The translations under genes were made by a program, and so were the position numbers. This document shows positions 25,944 through 32,520 of a stretch of DNA of 64,000 nt, in pieces. Source of the DNA: an uncultured Clostridia bacterium (GTDB lineage: Bacteria > Bacillota > Clostridia > Christensenellales > Borkfalkiaceae). Each line of letters opens with the position of its first letter. Within the stretch, counting starts at the first letter, position 1. Under the pieces are notes generated by a model, which did not search any database, was not told where the DNA came from, and was given only the letters and a program-made list of their open reading frames with translations. The DNA lies in NCBI GenBank assembly GCA_947625865.1, contig CANQQD010000001.1:1-64000 (forward strand), in the 5' to 3' direction.

Positions 25944-27769
25944 ACTCCCAACTCCTTCATGTTTTTGGAGATGGTATCCATGAGGTCGTTGGATTCGGCT
26001 TGCAGGCACAAGAGTTCTTGGTGGATCTCCGCCATGCGCTCCGCAAAATTCACACCGTCATCTTCTGTGGGAGCAACGCCGACGTAAGCGCCGGGCGTCA
26101 ACGAGCAACCCCTTTCGAGAATTACCGACCGCTCCTCTATTCTGCAAAGCCCGAGAATATCCCGATACTCTCCCTCGCCGAATTTTTCATACAGCCAATC
26201 CGCTTCTTTTGCAATCGTAAGGCGTTCTTCTAATGCGGCGATCTCCTCGTCGTACTTTGCTTGGATGCTCTTTTTCTCACGCCTTTCCGCCGTCTCAACG
26301 GTTTCTTTTGCTTCCGTACGCTTCTCCTGCACCGTTTTGGAAAGTTCCGCCACGATCTCGGCAAAGGGACGATCGTCGGACAACGTTTCGTGATATTCTT
26401 TGAGCAGATTTTGATATTTTTCCGTTTCGCCGCGGTAGAGCCACACGATGGCATTGAGATTTTTAAGCTGCCAATCGCTCCACTCGTTGAGCGTGCGGTC
26501 CACCTGCGTATAGTAATTACGGGAGTCGATGAACAACACCTTTTCCTTGAGCGCGTCGGACTTTCCCTTGTCAAAGAACCACAGGGAGCAGGGCAAGCTC
26601 TTGGTGTAGAAAAAGTTATTTGCCACGCTGATGATGACATCCACATGTCCCGTTTTGATGAGCTGTTCCCGAATATCCTTGTCTTTCCCCTGACTATCCG
26701 TCGCAGAGGATGCCATCACAAAACCCGCACGACCCTTTTCGTTGAGATAGGAGTAGAAATAGGAGATCCAAAGGTAGTTTGCGTTGCCGATTTCCTTTGC
26801 TTTATTCACGCTCGGAAGCCCGAACGGCAGGCGCCCCGCAGCGGAAGTCGATTCTGATTTTACTTTATCCACGTTGAAGGGTGGATTTGCCATCACATAA
26901 TCGCAACAGCCGTTCAAATTGTGCGCGTCGTGATAGAATGTGTTGGCTTCATCTCCCGATTTTATGACGCCGGTAAGCCCATGCACCGCCATATTCATCA
27001 GGCAGAGCTGTGCGTTGTACTCCACTTTCTCCTGTCCATAGAAGGTCATCGTGTTATTGGCGACCATGCCCGCCGCATTTACGAAGTCGCCCGTCTGCAC
27101 AAACATTCCACCGCTTCCGCAGGCTGGATCGAGGAGCACTCCCGACTTCGGCTCCAAAATATTGACTATCATTTTTACGAGAGGCTTTGGTGTAAAAAAC
27201 ACGCCGTCATCGGAAGCGATGTTTTTCGCAAATTTATTAAGGAAATATTCATAGATGCGCCCTATAACGTCGCCGCCGACATCATCGAGGGCATTGTTGT
27301 TGAAAATGCGGAGAAGTTCGGATAGAAGCTCGTCCGAAAAGATTGTATAATCTTTCGGCAGAACGCCTTTGAGTTGTTCGCTCTGCATTTCCACAAGGCG
27401 CATGGCGTTGTTGACGACTTCGCCGAGACTGTTCATCACGTTTCCGTCTATACTTTTCAAATTCTGCGACGAGATATTCGCGGGAAGATTGACAAGATAG
27501 ACGTACTGCGCTTCGCGGGGAAGATACAGCGCGCTTTTTTCCGCAAAATCGCTTGCCTCCACAGGGAGAGGCTTGCCGTTGCGCATGGGTCTGTTTTTGA
27601 GGATTTCCGTCTCTACCAATTTGAAACGGCTATAAGCATAGCGCAAGAAAATCAGACCGAGCACGGGCATACAGTATTGATTGCTCGTCAGTTTTGACCC
27701 AGCGCGAAGCAAGTCCGCCGATTCCCACAGATCGGCTTCAAGTTTTTTGATATTGATTCCTCTTGTCAT
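25940..27769 (-). CDS. hsdM: Type I restriction-modification methyltransferase subunit
   Basis: The 609-residue protein is an N6-adenine methyltransferase. An N-terminal helical HsdM_N domain (DLWESADLLRAGSKLTSNQYCMPVLGLIFLRY) precedes the Rossmann-type methylase with the SAM motif LDPACGSGGMF and the catalytic NPPF in DYVMANPPFNVDKV. The C-terminal region has a charged coiled coil (KRTEAKETVETAERREKKSIQAKYDEE). It modifies host DNA to protect it from HsdR. An AAAGGAG site precedes the ATG, and it begins 24 bases after the ATPase gene. Its stop overlaps the hsdS start by 3 bases. Confidence 0.95.
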   Translation of the reverse strand: MTRGINIKKLEADLWESADLLRAGSKLTSNQYCMPVLGLIFLRYAYSRFKLVETEILKNRPMRNGKPLPVEASDFAEKSALYLPREAQYVYLVNLPANISSQNLKSIDGNVMNSLGEVVNNAMRLVEMQSEQLKGVLPKDYTIFSDELLSELLRIFNNNALDDVGGDVIGRIYEYFLNKFAKNIASDDGVFFTPKPLVKMIVNILEPKSGVLLDPACGSGGMFVQTGDFVNAAGMVANNTMTFYGQEKVEYNAQLCLMNMAVHGLTGVIKSGDEANTFYHDAHNLNGCCDYVMANPPFNVDKVKSESTSAAGRLPFGLPSVNKAKEIGNANYLWISYFYSYLNEKGRAGFVMASSATDSQGKDKDIREQLIKTGHVDVIISVANNFFYTKSLPCSLWFFDKGKSDALKEKVLFIDSRNYYTQVDRTLNEWSDWQLKNLNAIVWLYRGETEKYQNLLKEYHETLSDDRPFAEIVAELSKTVQEKRTEAKETVETAERREKKSIQAKYDEEIAALEERLTIAKEADWLYEKFGEGEYRDILGLCRIEERSVILERGCSLTPGAYVGVAPTEDDGVNFAERMAEIHQELLCLQAESNDLMDTISKNMKELGV

Positions 27770-27793
27770 AAGTAACTCCTTTGCGGCTGCGCA

Positions 27794-29053
27794 CTACCAA
27801 TTCAATGTTTTTTCGGGGTCAAGTAAAAAATCGGACAGCGAGGCGATTAAAATCCCCTGCTCATTATAGCCCGTCAGCACCTCGTCGCCGACTATTATAA
27901 CTTTTTTGAACGCGTCGTTGATTCCAAGAAGAGACGCCAGTTCTTGCTTGCGCTTTTCCTCGTCGGGCATCCGATAAGCGCATTGAATGTAATATCTGCG
28001 GCTACCTATATTGGCGACGAAATCCACTTCGAGTTGCTTCCTCTGTGATGCGCCGTTTACTTTCAGATTGGTCTCCACAACTCCCACATCAACGGAATAG
28101 CCGCGCAACGTCAACTCGTTATAGACAACATTCTCCATGATGTGGTTATATTCCTGTTGACGGAAGGAAAGTCGGGCGTTTCGTAGCCCCATATCGACAA
28201 AATAGTATTTGGACGGCGTGTTGATATATTTCTTACCTTTGATATCGTAACGGACAGCTTTATCAATCAGAAAAGAGTCCTGCAAATAACTGATATAGGT
28301 TGAAATAGTGTTTGCCGAGAGTTTCAGGCTTTTTTGCGAATTGAAGGCGTTCGACAGCTTCAAAGGGTTTGTAAGCGAACCTATAGATGAGGCGAGAATA
28401 TCGGTCAGCTCATTGATTTCGGCGTTTCCTCGCAGGTTGTTGCGATTTATAATATCCGCAAGATAGGTCGTTGCAAACAAGTCGCGCAAATATTTCGTCT
28501 TGTCCGTCTCGGATTTCATAGTAAGGCACAGCGGCATTCCACCATAGGTTGCATATTGGAGCCACGCCTTATTAAATGACGTATTCGGATTGAGGGCGGA
28601 ATAATACTCCGCAAAGTTAAGAGGATATACGCGGATTTCGTCGCCGCGCCCGCGGAATTCAGTGATAATATCGCTCGATAAAAATTTTGAGTTGCTCCCC
28701 GTCACGTAAACATCAACGTTTGGAACGTGCAAAAATCCGTTGACAACGCTCTCAAAGTCGGTTACAAGTTGAATCTCGTCCAAAAGGATATAATAGGGCG
28801 CGTTGTCCCTTATTTGAGTCTTGACAAAGGAGTAAAGTTCATCAGGGTTCAGGAGCTGCTTGTTGCCATAATCTTCGAGTGAAACGCGTATAATATGATT
28901 TTCAGGTACGCCTTCACTCAAAAGATGCTTGTAAAACAGTGTAAAAAGCAGATACGATTTGCCGCACCTGCGTACGCCTGTAATAATCTTTACCAACCCG
29001 TTTTGTTTATGGTCAATGAGCTTTTGTAAATAAAAATCTCTTGCAATCTCCAT
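27794..29053 (-). CDS. DUF4143-type AAA ATPase
   Basis: The track ORF starts at 29065, only about four bases from the expected transcript start. The ATG at 29053 (MEIARDFYLQKL) has a GAGGG site and is preferred, giving 419 residues. The N-terminal AAA_14 ATPase has Walker A TGVRRCGKSYLL and Walker B YYILLDEIQLV, with TGSNSKFLS as sensor 1. The C-terminal DUF4143 part contains YYFVDMGLRNARL and ends in a nuclease-like LEVDFVANIG...YYIQCAYRM. Such ATPases are common orphans in Firmicutes and Bacteroidota with unproven function. Here it is the first gene of the hsd operon, driven by a consensus promoter, so it may take part in the system or be a passenger. Confidence 0.83.
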   Translation of the reverse strand: MEIARDFYLQKLIDHKQNGLVKIITGVRRCGKSYLLFTLFYKHLLSEGVPENHIIRVSLEDYGNKQLLNPDELYSFVKTQIRDNAPYYILLDEIQLVTDFESVVNGFLHVPNVDVYVTGSNSKFLSSDIITEFRGRGDEIRVYPLNFAEYYSALNPNTSFNKAWLQYATYGGMPLCLTMKSETDKTKYLRDLFATTYLADIINRNNLRGNAEINELTDILASSIGSLTNPLKLSNAFNSQKSLKLSANTISTYISYLQDSFLIDKAVRYDIKGKKYINTPSKYYFVDMGLRNARLSFRQQEYNHIMENVVYNELTLRGYSVDVGVVETNLKVNGASQRKQLEVDFVANIGSRRYYIQCAYRMPDEEKRKQELASLLGINDAFKKVIIVGDEVLTGYNEQGILIASLSDFLLDPEKTLNW

Positions 29054-29075
29054 ACACGCCCTCATATTTGTATTT

Positions 29076-29104
29076 ATTATAGCAAAGCGTGCTTATGTTG
29101 TCAA
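29076..29104 (-). promoter_or_regulatory. Consensus promoter of the ATPase-hsd operon
   Basis: On the minus strand TTGACA (29104-29099) and TATAAT (29081-29076) are exact consensus with a 17-base spacer. The expected transcript starts near 29069, leaving a leader of about 16 bases. No other promoter is needed for the five genes. Confidence 0.9.
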
Positions 29105-29188
29105 TTGTCCGTTGAGAATTTTTGCGTAATAATAAGAATTTTCTATTTACAAAATTGTTAAAAATTTTAAAAATAGATTCAGCAAGTA

Positions 29189-29216
29189 TTGACAAATAGA
29201 AATATTATGTTATACT
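29189..29216 (+). promoter_or_regulatory. Promoter of the nucleotidyltransferase gene
   Basis: TTGACA and TATACT are 16 bases apart in an AT-rich intergenic region, divergent from the hsd operon promoter. Confidence 0.8.
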
Positions 29217-29271
29217 GTAACGATTTGGTAATAAAATCAAATGGTAGGCTTGGGACGAAAGGAGAAATAAT

Positions 29272-29919
29272 ATGTACAAGTATATAGAAGAGAGTGTAAT
29301 TAAGCCTTATCGCGGATTTTGTTCAAATGTATTGAGTGAACTTAGGGATAATTTAAATAAACATTATGATATAATTACTCAATTTTCATTGGTCGGAAGC
29401 GGTAGCGATTCAAGAAACATGGTTACCGCCAATGGCAACGGTCCTTTTGATTTGGACTATAATTTACAGATAATCCGTATGCCGAATAAAAATTGGGATG
29501 ATCTTAAAAGCTTAAAAGATACTGTCCGTAACGAACTAAATAAAATAGTCCACGATACTTTCTTCTCTGATGGAAAAGATTCTAAATCTGTAATCACGTC
29601 ATTATTGCATTTTCAAGAAACACCCCGCGTTGAGTTTAGCTTCGACATTGCCATATTGGCAAAAAATAAAAATGGAAATTGGTGTAGACTTATTCACAAT
29701 AAATCGTCTCAATCTCAATTTACTTGGAACGAAGTTCCAACCTCACATAACGTTAAAGATAAGGTACAAATACTTAAAGCAAATCGCTTATGGAATGAAG
29801 TGAGAGAGTGTTATCTTAATTTGAAAAATAATTATTTGCAGAATAATGATACGAACCATCCGTCATTCATCGTGTATGTGGAAGCAGTAAATCAAGTTTA
29901 TCAACGCAATTTTCGGTAA
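29272..29919 (+). CDS. Polymerase-beta-type nucleotidyltransferase
   Basis: The 215-residue protein has the hallmarks of the pol-beta nucleotidyltransferase fold. These are G-S in SLVGSGSDSRNM (residues 42-45), the metal-binding D-x-D in PFDLDYNL (D60 and D62) and a third acidic residue in VEFSFDIAIL (D125). It transfers a nucleotide to an unidentified acceptor. Members of the superfamily include antitoxin-like, toxin-like and CD-NTase (cyclic-nucleotide) enzymes. This protein is shorter than most CD-NTases and lacks obvious extra domains, so I do not assign it. A GAAAGGAGAAA site precedes the ATG. It is divergent from the restriction operon and lies inside the cargo repeats, so a defence role is plausible. 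Confidence 0.7.
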   Translation: MYKYIEESVIKPYRGFCSNVLSELRDNLNKHYDIITQFSLVGSGSDSRNMVTANGNGPFDLDYNLQIIRMPNKNWDDLKSLKDTVRNELNKIVHDTFFSDGKDSKSVITSLLHFQETPRVEFSFDIAILAKNKNGNWCRLIHNKSSQSQFTWNEVPTSHNVKDKVQILKANRLWNEVRECYLNLKNNYLQNNDTNHPSFIVYVEAVNQVYQRNFR

Positions 29920-29927
29920 TATTCTCA

Positions 29928-29968
29928 ACTTGTATATATAACAAGCACACGCGCCATCGCCACTCCCC
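29928..29968. repeat. Cargo-flanking direct repeat, right copy
   Basis: acttgtat, five variable bases, acaagcacacgcgccatcg and ccactcccc. It matches 20532-20571 except in the spacer and at two positions. It starts 9 bases after the nucleotidyltransferase stop. Confidence 0.75.
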
Positions 29969-30006
29969 ATTTGAAATGGAAAATACCCCGCCGAAAATGG
30001 AACAAA

Positions 30007-30044
30007 TTTTATAAGGCAAGCCAAACGCGGCTTGCCTTATAAAA
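30007..30044. terminator. Bidirectional hairpin terminator at element right end
   Basis: ttttataaggcaagcc and ggcttgccttataaaa form a perfect 16-base stem with loop aaacgc, followed by an A/T-rich run on both sides. Confidence 0.75.
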
Positions 30045-30090
30045 TAAAAAAACGCAACCCGAATTCAGTTCGGATTACGTTATATCTGCT

Positions 30091-30153
30091 CAGCCAAAAA
30101 GAGCCTGAATTGAACACTTAATTGTGCTTGATTCAGGCTCTTTTTTACGTTTT
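30091..30153. repeat. Right direct repeat (attR candidate)
   Basis: The second copy of the 63-base repeat at 17576-17638, including cagcca and the aaaaagagcctgaat hairpin. It is not attached to a tRNA, which supports the left side being the intact tRNA target. Confidence 0.85.
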
Positions 30154-30178
30154 GTTACGGTTTACTTTAATATATGCC

Positions 30179-30221
30179 AAAACCGCAACCTTATCGAGTT
30201 GTCGGATAAGGTTGCGGTTTT
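30179..30221 (-). terminator. Terminator of the maltodextrin operon
   Basis: A perfect 17-base stem (aaaaccgcaaccttatc / gataaggttgcggtttt) lies about 45 bases after the glgP stop. Confidence 0.88.
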
Positions 30222-30266
30222 GTATTCAGGTTAACGAAGCCCTGTGCGCCGCATTGGACAAGCCGT

Positions 30267-32516
30267 TTAAACTTTTAAGCCCCATATCTTGCCCGCATAC
30301 TCCTTTATGGTCCTGTCGGAGGAAAAATATGCCGAAGCCGAAACGTTTTTGAGCTGTTTTAAGGCAAAGGATCTGCCGTCCTCATAGTCGGCGTTTATCC
30401 TCAAAAGGGTCTTTACATAGTCTTGCAGGTCGTAAAGCACAAAATAGTTATCGGGTGCGTGCCAGGAAGCGCCCTTGATCAGAGAGACATATAGCTCCTT
30501 ATAGCCCGCTGCGGCCGTGGGGTCAAAGGTGCCGTCTATAAGCGTTTGAACGGCATTTTTACACTCCGGACAGCCCGTTAAAACAGCACTTGGGTCGTAG
30601 CCCTCCCTTTTGAGCTTATCTATCTGTTCTATACGTGCGCCGAAGATGTAATTATTCTCCATGCCCGCCAAATCCACTATCTCAATGTTGGCCCCGTCCA
30701 TGGTGCCGCAAGTTACGGCGCCGTTCATCATAAACTTCATGTTCCCCGTGCCGGAGGCCTCCAGCCCCGCCGTGGAAACTTGCAGCGATACGTCCGTACC
30801 TGCCATTATTTTTTCGGCCGAGGACACGTTGTAGTTGTGGACATACACTACTTTTAAAATGTCTTTTACATCCTTGTCGCCGTTGATTTTGCCGGCTATA
30901 TCGTTTATGTACTTGATTATGCTCTTTGCACGCCTGTAGGAAGGCGCGCTCTTGCCCCCGAATATGAACACCGAGGGATGAAAATTTTTTATCTTTCCGC
31001 TTTTGATTCCTTGATAGAGTTCTACAAGGGCAAAGGCCGTCATCAGCTGGCGCTTGTACTCGTGCAGCCTTTTCACCTGCGAAAAAACCAAAAAACCGTC
31101 CGGTATGCGTATGCCTTCCGATTTTTCCAAAAAGGCGAAAAGTTCTTCCTTTTTTTTGCGTTTTACTTGCATAAACTCCCCGGCAAGACTGCTTTCGTGC
31201 CCTTTAAGCCCGCTTAAAAGGGATATATCCTCCCGCCAGCCCGTTCCTATGGCGCCGTCTATCAGAGCAGAAAGCTCTCTGTTGCACAGCATTAGCCACC
31301 TGCGCTGGGTGATGCCGTTGGTTATATTGCAAAACTTTTGCGGGTAGTATTTAAACGCCGCGGCAAACAGGTTGCTCTTTAAAATTTCGGTGTGCAGTTT
31401 GGCCACGCCGTTTACAGTTTTGCCCACATATACGGCCAAATTGGCCATGGAAAAGGTATCGGAAAAGTATATCGCCATTTTTGCGGCCAAATCGTCGGGA
31501 CAGCCGCACATGCGCAATTCTTCGCGCTGTTTAAAAGATATTTTTATCAGCACGAAGTAAATGTCGGGCAGTATCTTCCTCACAAGGGTGGCGTTCCAGC
31601 TCTCCAACGCCTCGGGCAAAACGGTGTGATTGGTGTAGGAAAAGGTATTGCGGGCAATATCGAGGGCGGTCTGAAACGCCACTTTGTATTTTGAAGTGAG
31701 TATGCGTATAAACTCCGCTATGGCGAGCACGGGATGGGTGTCGTTTAACTGGATTGCGTTGAACTCGGCAAAGTTATAAAAGTTTTTGCCGTGCCTTTTG
31801 ACATGAGTTTCTATCAGCTCGCCGATGGAAGCTGCCGAAAAGAAGTACTCCTGCCGCAATCTCAAAATTTTGCCCTCCTGCGTGTCGTCCGCGGGATAGA
31901 GATATTCGCTTATTTTTTGAGCCTCTTTGCTGCCCTCGGCCTGCCACAGCCGCAAAATATTCACCCGCTTGCCGAATACGGGCATATCGTAGGGCACCGC
32001 CGTGACGCTCATGTCGGCAAACCTTATTATGCGCTTTTTGTCCTCGCCGCGGACGCTCCACGGATCGCCGAATTGTTGCCAGTCGTCGGGCAGTTCCACC
32101 TGACGGCCGTTTATTATGGCCTGTTTAAAAAGACCGTATTTGTATCTTATTCCGTATCCCGTAAGCGGTATGTCAAGCCCCGCAGCCGAGTCCATAAAGC
32201 ACGCGGCCAGCCTGCCGAGCCCGCCGTTGCCCAGAGCGGCGTCCTCTATCTCCTCAAAAACGTTGATGTCTATGCCCTTCCCCGCAAGGATATCCGCCGT
32301 CTCGCGCAATACTCCCAATGCGGCAAGATTGTTGTAGAAACTGCGGCCGATCAAAAACTCCATGGAGAAATAACAGGCCGTTTTTACGGCGGGCTTAACC
32401 CCTCCGCTCATGCCCAAGGCCATTGCCATGGACGATATCTTATTGTAAAGTTCCTTTACGCTTTTGCCTTCCGTTTGGAGGGCGCGCAGTTTATTTAAAT
32501 ATTCAAGTTTATCCAT
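30267..32516 (-). CDS. glgP: Glycogen/maltodextrin phosphorylase
   Basis: The 749-residue enzyme is a GT35 alpha-glucan phosphorylase, which releases glucose 1-phosphate from alpha-1,4-glucans in the cytoplasm. The N-terminal CYFSMEFLIGRSF, the segment ALGNGGLGRLAACFMDSAA, and the PLP-binding region EASGTGNMKFMMNGAVTCGTMDGAN are all present. It is about 50-80 residues shorter than animal or E. coli enzymes, mainly because the N-terminus lacks the regulatory extension, which is common in bacterial maltodextrin phosphorylases. As the last gene of the operon, with a 4-base gap from the ABC ATPase, it most likely degrades imported maltodextrins. Confidence 0.93.
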   Translation of the reverse strand: MDKLEYLNKLRALQTEGKSVKELYNKISSMAMALGMSGGVKPAVKTACYFSMEFLIGRSFYNNLAALGVLRETADILAGKGIDINVFEEIEDAALGNGGLGRLAACFMDSAAGLDIPLTGYGIRYKYGLFKQAIINGRQVELPDDWQQFGDPWSVRGEDKKRIIRFADMSVTAVPYDMPVFGKRVNILRLWQAEGSKEAQKISEYLYPADDTQEGKILRLRQEYFFSAASIGELIETHVKRHGKNFYNFAEFNAIQLNDTHPVLAIAEFIRILTSKYKVAFQTALDIARNTFSYTNHTVLPEALESWNATLVRKILPDIYFVLIKISFKQREELRMCGCPDDLAAKMAIYFSDTFSMANLAVYVGKTVNGVAKLHTEILKSNLFAAAFKYYPQKFCNITNGITQRRWLMLCNRELSALIDGAIGTGWREDISLLSGLKGHESSLAGEFMQVKRKKKEELFAFLEKSEGIRIPDGFLVFSQVKRLHEYKRQLMTAFALVELYQGIKSGKIKNFHPSVFIFGGKSAPSYRRAKSIIKYINDIAGKINGDKDVKDILKVVYVHNYNVSSAEKIMAGTDVSLQVSTAGLEASGTGNMKFMMNGAVTCGTMDGANIEIVDLAGMENNYIFGARIEQIDKLKREGYDPSAVLTGCPECKNAVQTLIDGTFDPTAAAGYKELYVSLIKGASWHAPDNYFVLYDLQDYVKTLLRINADYEDGRSFALKQLKNVSASAYFSSDRTIKEYAGKIWGLKV

Positions 32517-32520
32517 TTAG

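Larger units (their letters stand above)
17576..30153. mobile_element. Integrated element with serine recombinase and defence cargo
   Basis: The boundaries are the outer ends of two 63-base direct repeats, 61 of 63 bases identical. The left one begins in the last bases of tRNA-Gln. A large serine recombinase gene lies just inside the left end, pointing outward, followed by a 36-residue ORF and a sigma-like gene. The interior is visibly more AT-rich than the flanks. Its restriction-modification and other defence genes have no link to neighbouring metabolism. No conjugation, replication or capsid genes are present, so it is probably a mobilisable or purely integrative island. Serine recombinases normally leave only short shared cores, so the long repeat is not fully explained. 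Confidence 0.75.
29920..30266. other. Right end of element and glgP terminator region
   Basis: No gene. From left to right it holds the right cargo repeat, a long perfect hairpin (30007-30044), a weaker hairpin, the right direct repeat of the element and the terminator of the maltodextrin operon. Confidence 0.7.

Noticed and set aside
23887-29919. CBASS-like system (nucleotidyltransferase plus TIR effector)
   Set aside because: The nucleotidyltransferase is divergent, short and lacks a cap or accessory partner, and the SEFIR/TIR protein lacks a SAVED-type sensor. The restriction operon is the firmer context.
30122-30352. 76-residue plus-strand ORF
   Set aside because: Crosses the right direct repeat and the operon terminator, then runs antisense to glgP.
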